DNA of 64,000 nucleotides from Gordonia neofelifaecis NRRL B-59395 (GTDB lineage Bacteria > Actinomycetota > Actinomycetes > Mycobacteriales > Mycobacteriaceae), in NCBI RefSeq assembly GCF_000192435.1, contig NZ_AEUD01000007.1, forward strand, positions 62,001 through 126,000, written 5' to 3'. Made by a program: the position numbers and the translations under genes. Under the pieces are notes generated by a model that had not been told where the DNA came from, made no database searches, and saw only the letters and a program-made list of their open reading frames with translations. Shown one piece after another: positions 43,217-53,947 of this stretch; the first letter of the stretch is position 1; each line of letters starts with the position of its first letter.

Positions 43217-43918
43217 ATGGCGGGGGATCGAGGCATCGCCCGCGCGGCCTTGTCGGCGATCGCAGACCTCGTCGTTCCGGAACTGTGCGGCGGATGCGGG
43301 CGGCCGGGAACCGCGTGGTGCGAAGGCTGTGCGCGGCGGCTCAGCGATGTGCCGCGGTTGCTGAGCCCGCGCATCGATCCCGGGGTCCCGGTGTGGGCGC
43401 TCGCTCGCTATGGCGGGCCGATGGCGTCCGCGGTGGTGAACCTGAAAGAGCATCGCCGCCGGGATCTGGCGCCGGTGCTGGGGCGGCTTCTCGCGGACGG
43501 ACTGGTCGCCATCGCCCGATGGGGCGACCTGCCCCAGACGTCGCGCTTGGCGCTGGTGCCTGCACCGACGCGGGCCCTCGCGGCACGTGCGCGGGGCGGC
43601 GACACGGTCACCGCGGTGGCCGGGGAGGCGGCGGTCGTCTTGGGGCCCGGTGTCCGGGTGACGCCGATGCTGGTCACCGCCGCGTGGGTCCGGGACTCCG
43701 CGGGCTTGACCGCCGGTGCGCGGAACACGAATCTGACCGGAGCCGTGCGACTGAATCGGCCGCTGCCCGCCGCGATGCGCGGACGCGGCGAGACCGCGGT
43801 GCCTGCGGTGCTCGTCGACGACGTCCTGACCACCGGGGCGACGGCGACGCATGCGGTGAGACGCCTTCGGTCCGCCGGGGCTCGAGTGGCCGCGGTCGTC
43901 GTCCTGGCGGGTGCATGA
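43217..43918 (+). CDS. ComF-family phosphoribosyltransferase-like protein
   Basis: 233 residues corresponding to Rv3242c. The N-terminus carries a zinc-type double CxxC (LCGGCGRPGTAWCEGCARRL). A phosphoribosyltransferase domain follows, with the PRPP motif VLVDDVLTTGAT near residue 205. In naturally competent bacteria ComF aids DNA uptake; in actinobacteria its role is unclear. It follows lpqB by 61 bp and precedes hpf, the conserved order. Confidence 0.92.
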   Translation: MAGDRGIARAALSAIADLVVPELCGGCGRPGTAWCEGCARRLSDVPRLLSPRIDPGVPVWALARYGGPMASAVVNLKEHRRRDLAPVLGRLLADGLVAIARWGDLPQTSRLALVPAPTRALAARARGGDTVTAVAGEAAVVLGPGVRVTPMLVTAAWVRDSAGLTAGARNTNLTGAVRLNRPLPAAMRGRGETAVPAVLVDDVLTTGATATHAVRRLRSAGARVAAVVVLAGA

Positions 43919-44130
43919 TGAGCAAAACGTGGCCGCCCGGCGAGTTTGCGGATACCTTCGGAAGTGGCAGTGATGAACATCGAGTGCCGGGAGGTGACCA
44001 AGCCTTTTCCACCGCGCCGATGCTTTGCCTGCGCTCGGTGGATCCTCCGCTTCATCGTCAGCGGGTCACTGTCCTTCGCACTGAATCACCTAATCGAACG
44101 TGATTGTGCGACAAGCGAATTGGTACCTCG
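43919..44130. other. Intergenic region upstream of hpf, no gene seen
   Basis: No gene was recognised between the ComF-like gene and the inverted repeat at 44131. Short open frames lack ribosome sites. The region probably contains the hpf promoter; M. tuberculosis and relatives regulate hpf by stress, but no specific sigma-factor box was identified here. Confidence 0.5.
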
Positions 44131-44151
44131 GTCCGGACTTGACATCCGGAC
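44131..44151 (+). promoter_or_regulatory. Inverted repeat upstream of hpf
   Basis: GTCCGGA (44131-44137) and TCCGGAC (44145-44151) form a perfect 7-bp dyad around CTTGACA, 26 bp before the hpf start. It could be a regulator site or a leader hairpin. Confidence 0.4.
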
Positions 44152-44177
44152 GAGCGCAACCTGAGGAGGATGTCGAA

Positions 44178-44903
44178 ATGACGGTCGTTCATCGCAAGGG
44201 CCAGCGAGAGTCGAAAGCTGCACCCGTCGAACGCCTTGACCTCACAGCCGCTTTCCAACTGCCGGCCAGCATCGACACGTCGGATGCCGGCGAGCTCAAG
44301 GCAGAACTCACCATGAGTGGCCGGAATGTTGAGATCCCGGACCACTTCCGCGTGTACATGAGCAGCAAGCTCGCCAAGCTCGAGCACTTCGACACCACGA
44401 TCTTCCGCTTCGAAGTCGTGCTGTACCACGAACCGAATCCGCGGCAGGCCAAGAGTGCCGAGATCGTGGAGATCACCGCTCGCGGACGCGGCCCGGTGGT
44501 ACGAGCGCAGGCCGCAGGCGAGAACTTCTACGCGGCTTGCGAGCTCGCCTTCGACAAACTGCACAAGCGACTCCGGCGTGCCAAGAGCCGTAAGCGGATC
44601 CGCAAGGACGGCATGCACCGTCCGACCTCGCTCGCCGAGGCCGCGGCCGACGCGCCGCACCTGCTGCCGGACGAACCCGCCGCGCCTGCCGACCCGTTCG
44701 AGGACAGCGTCGACGACCACCAGCCGGGACAGGTGGTCCGCGTGAAGGACCACACCTCGTCGCCGATGTCGGTCGACGAGGCACTGTACGAGATGGAACT
44801 CGTCGGTCACGATTTCTACCTGTTCCACGACTGCGAGACCGATAAGCCGTCGGTGGTCTACCGCCGCCACGCCTTCGACTACGGCGTCATCAGGCTCGCC
44901 TGA
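44178..44903 (+). CDS. hpf: Ribosome hibernation promoting factor, long form
   Basis: Binds the 30S decoding region and drives 100S ribosome dimers in stationary phase or stress. The 241 residues comprise an N-terminal HPF/RaiA domain (about 40-145, [20 protein letters not shown] and [20 protein letters not shown]-like) and a C-terminal dimerisation domain (about 180-241, [20 protein letters not shown] then [13 protein letters not shown]). ATG 44178 has a strong GAGGAGG at 44163-44169. It corresponds to Rv3241c and precedes secA, the conserved order. Confidence 0.97.
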   Translation: MTVVHRKGQRESKAAPVERLDLTAAFQLPASIDTSDAGELKAELTMSGRNVEIPDHFRVYMSSKLAKLEHFDTTIFRFEVVLYHEPNPRQAKSAEIVEITARGRGPVVRAQAAGENFYAACELAFDKLHKRLRRAKSRKRIRKDGMHRPTSLAEAAADAPHLLPDEPAAPADPFEDSVDDHQPGQVVRVKDHTSSPMSVDEALYEMELVGHDFYLFHDCETDKPSVVYRRHAFDYGVIRLA

Positions 44904-45114
44904 ACTTCCATCCCACGTATGCGGCCGCCGCCCGATCGGGCGACGGCCGCGTCGCGTTCGCAGGATCGTCGGCGCGGCCGAATCGGGCTGTCGAGAGTGC
45001 CTGTGTGGGACGCGGCCGCAACGCGCCCCGTACCATGGAACGAGGTCTGTCCGCCGAGTCGCTCTTCGACACGGCAGGACGGGTGAACAGACACGCGAAC
45101 CTAGAGGATTGCCG

Positions 45115-47886
<2,772 letters not shown>

Positions 47887-47900
47887 CGGTTCGTCGTCAG

Positions 47901-47940
47901 ACCGGGTTCGAGTTCTCCTCGAGCCCGGGCTTTCGCTTTT
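47901..47940 (+). terminator. secA terminator
   Basis: CCGGGTTCGAG (47902-47912) pairs with the downstream CTCGAGCCCGG (one G-T wobble), followed by GCTTTCGCTTTT. This is a good intrinsic terminator 15 bp after secA. Confidence 0.75.
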
Positions 47941-47944
47941 GTGA

Positions 47945-48058
47945 TGGTGGCGGGGCGGGCGCGGGGAGATGTCGTCTCGGCAGTCCTCGCTCCTCGCCCC
48001 TTGGGGCTCGTCGCTGCGGAGGGCTCGTCGACATCTCCCCACGCCCGCCCCGCCACCA
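47945..48058. repeat. Near-perfect 30-bp inverted repeat enclosing a 54-bp loop
   Basis: 47945-47974 and 48029-48058 pair with one mismatch in 30 bp (arm begins TGGTGGCGGGGCGGGCG). The loop contains further short dyads (for example CTCGCCCCTTGGGGCTCG). No gene is present. It immediately follows the secA terminator and could be an intergenic repeat or a second, very stable terminator-like structure. Confidence 0.7.
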
Positions 48059-48169
48059 CCGTTCACGAGTCCGGTCTGGTTGTGCGCGGTGCTTCGTCGA
48101 ATCGCTGTGAAGTTTGTGGTTATTCGGCGTGTCTGGGAACCGAACGGTTCGGCGGTGCGTCCGAAGGGT

Positions 48170-48628
48170 ATGACCGTGAAGACGCTCGGGGAGGGGCGGC
48201 TCGCGCAGCGGGTCGCAGGCGACGGGGACCGCGGGGGTGCGGGGCCGCCGCGGGAGGCGGCCGCGGCGCGGGCCGCGACCATCCGGTCGCTGCAGCACGT
48301 CCTGGAAGTCCTCGACGGGCGCAGGCCCGTCGATCATCTGCTCCGGACTGTCACCGAAGACGTGTTCGCGCAGGTCCGGGCGCTGCTCCGGCGCCGACCG
48401 CCGAACTCGGGCAACACCGCGGCCGACACCGACGCCGCGCGGCTGCTGCGCGTTCACGTTCAGCTCGGGGCACCGGCGCGAGCCGAGTACTTCGGCACGT
48501 TCGTCCGCGGCGATCGGGTCCGGGCGGTCGCCGGACGTCTCGAGGTCCGCGCCGTGCGGCTGCCGTCGAAAGGCGGTGAGCGCCGGACCGAGGACAGGTG
48601 GACGCTCGTCGAACTGTCGATCGTATGA
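48170..48628 (+). CDS. Rv3235-family protein (DUF6459)
   Basis: 152 residues, matching the actinobacterial Rv3235 family. The helical stretch ATIRSLQHVLEVLDGRRPVD is followed by VTEDVFAQVRALLRRR, then a beta-rich end (RLLRVHVQLGAPARAEYFGT, DRVRAVAGRLEVRAVRLP). The function is unknown. ATG 48170 is chosen although its ribosome site is weak (CGAAGGG); an upstream in-frame start is possible. It lies downstream of secA, as in mycobacteria. Confidence 0.82.
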   Translation: MTVKTLGEGRLAQRVAGDGDRGGAGPPREAAAARAATIRSLQHVLEVLDGRRPVDHLLRTVTEDVFAQVRALLRRRPPNSGNTAADTDAARLLRVHVQLGAPARAEYFGTFVRGDRVRAVAGRLEVRAVRLPSKGGERRTEDRWTLVELSIV

Positions 48629-48687
48629 GACCCACCCCGGCGATGATGCGCTCGCCGCCCGGGCGTCGGCATAAACTCGACGGCATC

Positions 48688-50133
48688 ATGGTGAATCGGC
48701 TGTCGCCGGACGAGGCGATGTTCTACTTCCTGGACGGGTCCGGGACCACGGCGCATCTCGGCGCCGTCCTGATCCTCGACCCGAGCAAGCTGCCGAAGGG
48801 CGACGCCACCACCGTCGACTACCACTCGCTGGTGTCGCTCGTGGAGAACCGTCTGCAGCTCGCTCCGCGGTACCGGCAGGTCGTCACCGAGGTGACGCTC
48901 GGCCTCGGTCGTCCGGTGTGGGTCGACGACCGCGAGTTCGACATCAACTACCACATCCGGCTGTCGGCGCTGCCGCAGCCGGGGAGCGCCGACCAGCTCC
49001 AGGAACTCGTGTCGCGGCTGATGTCGCGGCCCCTCGACCGAACGCGGCCACTGTGGGAGATGTACCTCATCGAAGGTCTGAGCCGCGGTCGCGCGGTGAT
49101 CCTCACCAAGACCCACCGCTGCCTGCTCGGCGGCGCCGACAACCCAGAACTGAGTGAAGTGATCTGCGACGACGTCGCCGACGCCGAGCCGATGGCCGAA
49201 GACCTGTGGATGCCCGGACATCCCCCGGGAGCGGCCTCGCTGACCGTCGGCGCCCTGGCCGAGGCCATGGCGCGGCCGGGTGAGGTGGTCGACTCGGTGC
49301 TGCGTGGCAACGGACCCGTCGCGGATCTGTGGTCGGTGGCGGACAAGTCCGTTCGTTTCGTCAGCGACGCGGTCAGCCAGATGGTCAACTCCGCCCCCGA
49401 CAGCCCGCTGAACACCGTCACCACCTCGTCCCGGCTGTTCGCGTTCTCCTCGGTCTCCCGCCGAGACCTCGAAGCCGTCGCGCGGCGATTCGAGTGCTCG
49501 TTCAACGACGTCGTCCTCGCGATCCTGACCGGAGTGCTCCGCCGCTGGTCGCTCTCGGTCAAGGACTCGGTCGGCCACGGCGAGACCATGCGCGCGACCA
49601 TGCCGCTCGCCGCACGCGACCCGGAGACCGTCGAAGGTGAGCCGACGGGGACCTGGATCGTGGTCGGGGGCACCGAGTTCGTGACCGACCTCCCGGTTGG
49701 CGAGGACGCGCCCGCGGTGCGTCTGATGCAGGTGGCGGGTCTGGCGGACCGATACTCGCAGTCCACCCGCCGGATGACGCGCGGGCTGCGGCCGCTGCTG
49801 CCCGAGATCGGGCTGGTTCCGTTCGCGGACTTCTCCACGCGCGCCTTCGCCGGTCTGTTCCAGCGTTCGTACAACGTCCCGATCTCGATGAGCGCTCGGC
49901 GGATCGGCCGCAAATTCGTCGGCGGCATGCCGATCACCGGAATCTTCACCATCCCGACGCTCGCCGCGCAGCGTGCCCTGGGAATCAGCGTCAACGAGTA
50001 CGCCAATCAGGTCCAGTTCTCGTTCATCGCCGACCGTGCGGTGGTCGTCGATCTGCCCGCGATGTCCCAGTACGTGACCGAGTCGCTCGACGAACTGCTC
50101 GCGGGCGGCCAGTCGTTCGGCCGCGACCACTGA
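48688..50133 (+). CDS. Wax ester synthase/diacylglycerol acyltransferase (WS/DGAT)-like protein with altered active site
   Basis: 481 residues with the WS/DGAT fold: VNRLSPDEAMFYFLDGSGTT at the start, PLDRTRPLWEMYLIEGLSRG, and the C-terminal NDVVLAILTGVLRRW. In active enzymes a HHxxxDG motif is catalytic. Here the equivalent positions read T142-H143-R-C-L-L-G148: the first His and the Asp are lost, and the second His and Gly are kept. It may be catalytically weak, have another acyl acceptor or be structural. The position corresponds to Rv3234c/Rv3233c (tgs3 region) in M. tuberculosis. ATG 48688 lies inside the longer frame. Confidence 0.88.
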   Translation: MVNRLSPDEAMFYFLDGSGTTAHLGAVLILDPSKLPKGDATTVDYHSLVSLVENRLQLAPRYRQVVTEVTLGLGRPVWVDDREFDINYHIRLSALPQPGSADQLQELVSRLMSRPLDRTRPLWEMYLIEGLSRGRAVILTKTHRCLLGGADNPELSEVICDDVADAEPMAEDLWMPGHPPGAASLTVGALAEAMARPGEVVDSVLRGNGPVADLWSVADKSVRFVSDAVSQMVNSAPDSPLNTVTTSSRLFAFSSVSRRDLEAVARRFECSFNDVVLAILTGVLRRWSLSVKDSVGHGETMRATMPLAARDPETVEGEPTGTWIVVGGTEFVTDLPVGEDAPAVRLMQVAGLADRYSQSTRRMTRGLRPLLPEIGLVPFADFSTRAFAGLFQRSYNVPISMSARRIGRKFVGGMPITGIFTIPTLAAQRALGISVNEYANQVQFSFIADRAVVVDLPAMSQYVTESLDELLAGGQSFGRDH

Positions 50134-50160
50134 CAGTTCTCAACCCAGGAAAGAGACTTC

Positions 50161-50658
50161 ATGCGTGTGTACCTCCCGGCCACCCTCGCGATGATCGAGA
50201 AACTGGTCGCAGAGCCCGGCAGCCCCTTCGAACCGGTCGGTGGGACCGGATTCGCGCTCACCCCAGCGCTGCGGGAGGCGTATGTGGCGGGCGACGACGA
50301 GGAGCTCTCCGAGGTGGCGCTTCGCGAGGCGGCGCGCGCGTCGCTGCGTCTGCTGGCAGTCGACTCCTCGGACCTGCCGGTGCGCCGGGTGGTCGTGGTC
50401 GCCGAGGCGGAGGCGTCGCCGCGGCCCGATCTGGACGACGCCGTGGTCAAAGTCGCGGGTGCCGTCCCGCACGGAGACATCGTCGCCGTGCACGTCGACG
50501 GGGCCGACGCCGAGCAGGCCGTCCGTGCCGCGGTCGCGGTGATCGACGAGGCCGACCTCGGTGACGAGGACGGTGAGCTCGCCGTCGGCGACGTCGAAGA
50601 CCACGACCTCGGCTGGTACGCGACCCAGGAACTGCCGTTCCTTCTCGAACTTCTGTAG
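50161..50658 (+). CDS. Rv3231c-like conserved protein (DUF6912)
   Basis: 165 residues starting MRVYLPATLAMIEKLVAEPG. FALTPALREAYVAGDDEELS and LREAARASLRLLAVDSSDLP are the family segments, and the protein ends DLGWYATQELPFLLELL. The function is unknown. It lies between the WS/DGAT-like gene and the ferredoxin reductase/desaturase cluster as in M. tuberculosis, separated from the WS/DGAT-like gene by 27 bp. A ribosome site AGGAAAGAG precedes ATG 50161. Confidence 0.88.
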   Translation: MRVYLPATLAMIEKLVAEPGSPFEPVGGTGFALTPALREAYVAGDDEELSEVALREAARASLRLLAVDSSDLPVRRVVVVAEAEASPRPDLDDAVVKVAGAVPHGDIVAVHVDGADAEQAVRAAVAVIDEADLGDEDGELAVGDVEDHDLGWYATQELPFLLELL

Positions 50659-50670
50659 AAAGTTTTCGCT

Positions 50671-50691
50671 ACCGGACAGAAACTGTCCGGT
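50671..50691. promoter_or_regulatory. 9-bp dyad upstream of the DinB-family gene
   Basis: ACCGGACAG (50671-50679) and CTGTCCGGT (50683-50691) form a perfect dyad around AAA, 50 bp before ATG 50741. This is typical of a TetR-type operator. No regulator gene is adjacent. Confidence 0.5.
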
Positions 50692-50740
50692 TAGCTTGCG
50701 ATTCTGAATGGGCAGAGCACGACGAACCCAGGAGGACAGC

Positions 50741-51334
50741 ATGTACGCACCTGCCCGAGACGATGAACTCACCGGCCTCATCAACTACGCGGATCAGCAG
50801 CTCGGAGCACTTCGCGCGGCGGCCTACGGACTCACCGAGGAGCAGGCCCGCGAGACGCCGTGCCGGAGCGCGCTGTCGATCGGCGGTCTGCTCAAGCACA
50901 TCGAACGCGGCATGCGCGGCGCCGTCGCTCAGCTGAACGGGACCGCGGCCGAACTGGTGCTCGACGAGTCGACCTTCGCCGAATACATGGGGAGTTTCGC
51001 ACTCACCGACGACGAGACGGCGGCAGGCATGATCGAGCGGTTCGACGCCGCCCGAGCCGAGTTCCTGGACGCGATGCGCAGCAGTGATCCGGACGGCGAC
51101 GCGATGGCGCAGCCGGCTCCGTGGGCGGGCATCTACGAGCCGCGCCCGATGAAGAACCGCTACTTCATGTGCCATCAGGTCGAGGAGTACGCCCGCCACG
51201 CGGGCCATGCGGACATCATCCGCGAGCAGATCGACGGACTGTCGGTGGCGACCCTGGAGATGAGCCTCGCGGGCGCACCGGCCAACCAGTTCTTCACGCC
51301 CTTCGAGCCCGAGCCCGGCACCCTTCTGGCCTGA
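50741..51334 (+). CDS. DinB-family (mycothiol-transferase-like) protein
   Basis: 197 residues starting MYAPARDDELTGLINYADQQ. The DinB four-helix bundle is visible: LLKHIERGMRGAVAQLNGTA carries the first ligand His, and RYFMCHQVEEYARHAGHADI the second and third His of the metal site. Members in actinobacteria use mycothiol to modify small molecules or have unknown roles. ATG 50741 has GGAGG at 50731-50735. It interrupts the M. tuberculosis order between Rv3231c and Rv3230c, so it is an insertion relative to that genome. Confidence 0.85.
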   Translation: MYAPARDDELTGLINYADQQLGALRAAAYGLTEEQARETPCRSALSIGGLLKHIERGMRGAVAQLNGTAAELVLDESTFAEYMGSFALTDDETAAGMIERFDAARAEFLDAMRSSDPDGDAMAQPAPWAGIYEPRPMKNRYFMCHQVEEYARHAGHADIIREQIDGLSVATLEMSLAGAPANQFFTPFEPEPGTLLA

Positions 51335-51388
51335 TTCGGGACGCCGGTCACTCGCTCCCCATTCGCCCTGGCCGCCCCGAAACGCTAA

Positions 51389-51409
51389 CCTACGGAATCG
51401 TAAGTTACG
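51389..51409. promoter_or_regulatory. CCTACGGAAYCGTAA site upstream of the reductase gene
   Basis: CCTACGGAATCGTAAGTTACG at 51389-51409 shares its first 15 bases (one change) with 52608-52622 upstream of the first desaturase. It lies 40 bp before ATG 51449. A common regulator of reductase and desaturases is inferred. Confidence 0.55.
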
Positions 51410-51448
51410 TGTTCCGGGGCGGCCCGGAACCTGCGGAGGAGGCACGAG

Positions 51449-52564
51449 ATGGCGTGGCGCGAACGATTCGAGGCACCGGCGGCCGATGTCGCGGCGAAGC
51501 ACAAGCGCGCCAAATGGCTGCGTGCCGCAGTCGCGCGAGTGACGACGCCGCTGCTGCCCGACGACTACCTGCATCTCGCCAACCCGCTGTGGTCGGCGCG
51601 TGAGCTGCGCGGAAAGGTCGTCTCGGTGACGTCGGAGACGGCGGACAGCGCGACCATCGTCATTCGGCCGGGATGGGGATTCTCCTTCGACTACCACCCG
51701 GGTCAGTACATCGGTATCGGCGTGCTGGTGGACGGCCGCTGGACGTGGCGGTCGTACTCGCTGACCTCCGAGCCGGCGTCGTCGCGGGCCGAGCACACGG
51801 TCTCGATCACGGTGAAGGCGATGCCCGAGGGCTTCCTGTCGTCGCATCTCGTCAGCGGCCTGGAGGCGGGCACCGTCGTGCGTCTGGCCGCTCCCGCCGG
51901 TGAGTTCGTCCTGCCCGATCCGTTGCCGGAGAAGCTTCTCTTCGCCACGGCGGGCAGCGGTCTGACGCCGATCATCTCGATGCTCCGGACGATGCGGCGT
52001 CGCGGCCAGCACGTGGACGTCAAGGTGCTCCACTCGGTGCCGACCGCCGACGATCTGCTGTTCGGCGACGAACTCCGCGAGATGGAGTCCGAGGGGCTGA
52101 TCGATCTGCACCTCCAGTTCACCCGGACCGACGGCAAGATCACGCCCGCCCAGCTGCGGTCACTGTGCCCGGACTGGGCTGAGCGCGCCACATGGGCGTG
52201 CGGCCCGGGCGGGTTCCTCGACATGCTCAGCGAGCAGTTCGCCGAGGCCGGAGTCGTCGATCGCCTGCACATCGAGCGGTTCGCGTTGGAACGCGGCGCG
52301 CACGGCGCCGAGGGCGGCGTGGTCACCTTCGGCACGCCCGACCGGCAGATCGAGGCCGATGGCGCCACCACGTTGCTCGAGGCGGGTGAGCAGGCCGGCG
52401 TGCTGATGCCGTTCGGCTGCCGGATGGGCATCTGCCAGAGCTGCGTGGTGATGCTCGACAAGGGCTGCGTCCGGGACCTGCGCACCGGTGTCGAGCACGT
52501 CGAGGGTGAGCGCATCCAGACCTGTGTGAGTGCGGCGGCGGGCGACTGCACCCTCGACGTGTGA
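51449..52564 (+). CDS. Ferredoxin reductase-type electron donor for desaturase (Rv3230c-like)
   Basis: 371 residues. The N-terminal half is an FAD/NAD(P)H-binding ferredoxin-reductase domain ([47 protein letters not shown]). The C-terminal 90 residues are a plant-type 2Fe-2S domain ([19 protein letters not shown] with a fourth Cys in RIQTC). In M. tuberculosis the corresponding Rv3230c supplies electrons to DesA3. The adjacent desaturase fits this. GGAGGAGG precedes ATG 51449. It is transcribed with, or in parallel to, the desaturases from similar operator sites. Confidence 0.95.
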   Translation: MAWRERFEAPAADVAAKHKRAKWLRAAVARVTTPLLPDDYLHLANPLWSARELRGKVVSVTSETADSATIVIRPGWGFSFDYHPGQYIGIGVLVDGRWTWRSYSLTSEPASSRAEHTVSITVKAMPEGFLSSHLVSGLEAGTVVRLAAPAGEFVLPDPLPEKLLFATAGSGLTPIISMLRTMRRRGQHVDVKVLHSVPTADDLLFGDELREMESEGLIDLHLQFTRTDGKITPAQLRSLCPDWAERATWACGPGGFLDMLSEQFAEAGVVDRLHIERFALERGAHGAEGGVVTFGTPDRQIEADGATTLLEAGEQAGVLMPFGCRMGICQSCVVMLDKGCVRDLRTGVEHVEGERIQTCVSAAAGDCTLDV

Positions 52565-52607
52565 ATCCGTGCCTATGACATGGGCCACGTCGGCCACGGG
52601 TAGACAG

Positions 52608-52653
52608 CCTACGGAACCGTAACCTACGCTTACGTAAGTTACGAAGTCGTAGG
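52608..52653. promoter_or_regulatory. Operator cluster upstream of the first desaturase
   Basis: CCTACGGAACCGTAAC (52608-52623) repeats the site at 51389. It is followed by CTTACGTAAG (52629-52638), a perfect 10-bp palindrome, and CGTAGG (52648-52653) closing a CCTACG/CGTAGG dyad. The start codon is 15 bp further on. The layout suggests two or more bound dimers. Confidence 0.55.
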
Positions 52654-52667
52654 CAACGAGGAGTGGC

Positions 52668-53939
52668 ATGGCGATCTCCGACATCCCCGAATACGCACAC
52701 CTGACCGACGCTGACGTCGAGGAACTGGGTGCGAAGCTCGACCAGATCCGCGCGGACATCGAGGCGGACCGCGGCGTGCGCGATGCGCGGTACCTCCGCA
52801 ACACCATCGCTTTCCAGCGGACGCTGGAGATCACCGGACGTGCGCTGATCTTCGGTGCGCGCAAGCGCGGACTGTGGTGGGCCGGTGCATCGGCACTCGG
52901 CGTCGCCAAGATCGTCGAGAACATGGAACTCGGCCACAACGTGATGCACGGTCAGTGGGACTGGATGAACGACCCCGAGGTGCACTCCACCACGTGGGAG
53001 TGGGACAACACCGGTCCCAGTGCGCACTGGAAGCACACGCACAACTACATCCATCACAAGTACACGAACGTTCTCGGCATGGACGACGACGTGGGCTACG
53101 GCCTGCTGCGCGTGACGCGTGATCAGCGCTGGAAGCCGTTCAATCTCGGCAACATCGCATACAACACGCTGCTCGCCCTCGGCTTCCAGTACGGCGTCGC
53201 CGCACAACACCTCGAGTTGGGCCGCAAGCGTCGCACCCAGGCCGAGAAGGACCAGTTCCAGCAGGACCTGCGTGACGTGGGCGCCAAGATCGGCCGCCAG
53301 GCCGGCAAGGACTACATCGTCTACCCGGCGATCGTCGGCGCGGCGACGCGGTCGCGGACCGGTGCGCGCAAGGCCTTCACCGCGAACCTGATGGCGAACG
53401 TGATCCGCAACGTGTGGTCGAACGCCGTCATCTTCTGCGGCCACTTCCCCGACGGGGCCGAGAAGTTCACCAAGCAGGACGTCGACAGCGAGACTCGCGG
53501 CGAGTGGTACCTGCGACAGATGCTCGGCAGCGCGAACTTCCGTTCCGGCCCGGTCCTCGGGTTCATGAGCGGCAATCTGTCGTACCAGATCGAGCATCAC
53601 ATCTTCCCGGACCTGCCGAGCAACCGGCTGCCGGAGATCGCGGTGCGAGTTCAGGCGCTGTGCGCCGAGTACGACCTGCCGTACACCACGGGGTCGTTCC
53701 CCGTGCAGTACGCGAAGTCGTGGCGGACCATCGCGAAGCTGTCGCTGCCGAACGACTATCTCTCGGGCACCGTCGACGACGCGCCGGAGACCGCATCGGA
53801 GCGGCGCTTCAAGGAATCCGCGGACCTGCGTCTCGTGTCGACCGTCGATCCGGTGACCGGACGTCGCAAGGGCCTCAAGACGGCGATCACCGGACTCAAG
53901 GAGCGCCGGAGGAGCCGCCGGTCACCCGCGCGGGCATAA
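52668..53939 (+). CDS. desA3: Membrane fatty-acyl-CoA delta-9 desaturase, DesA3-like
   Basis: 423 residues of the membrane di-iron desaturase family. The three histidine boxes are ELGHNVMHGQ (HxxxH), HWKHTHNYIHHKYT (HxxHH) and YQIEHHIFPDLP (QxEHH). About four membrane segments are arranged as usual for the family, though the first are short. It probably converts stearoyl-CoA to oleoyl-CoA with electrons from the reductase encoded upstream. GAGGAG precedes ATG 52668. It belongs to a tandem pair with the next gene. Confidence 0.95.
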   Translation: MAISDIPEYAHLTDADVEELGAKLDQIRADIEADRGVRDARYLRNTIAFQRTLEITGRALIFGARKRGLWWAGASALGVAKIVENMELGHNVMHGQWDWMNDPEVHSTTWEWDNTGPSAHWKHTHNYIHHKYTNVLGMDDDVGYGLLRVTRDQRWKPFNLGNIAYNTLLALGFQYGVAAQHLELGRKRRTQAEKDQFQQDLRDVGAKIGRQAGKDYIVYPAIVGAATRSRTGARKAFTANLMANVIRNVWSNAVIFCGHFPDGAEKFTKQDVDSETRGEWYLRQMLGSANFRSGPVLGFMSGNLSYQIEHHIFPDLPSNRLPEIAVRVQALCAEYDLPYTTGSFPVQYAKSWRTIAKLSLPNDYLSGTVDDAPETASERRFKESADLRLVSTVDPVTGRRKGLKTAITGLKERRRSRRSPARA

Positions 53940-53947
53940 TGTGATTG

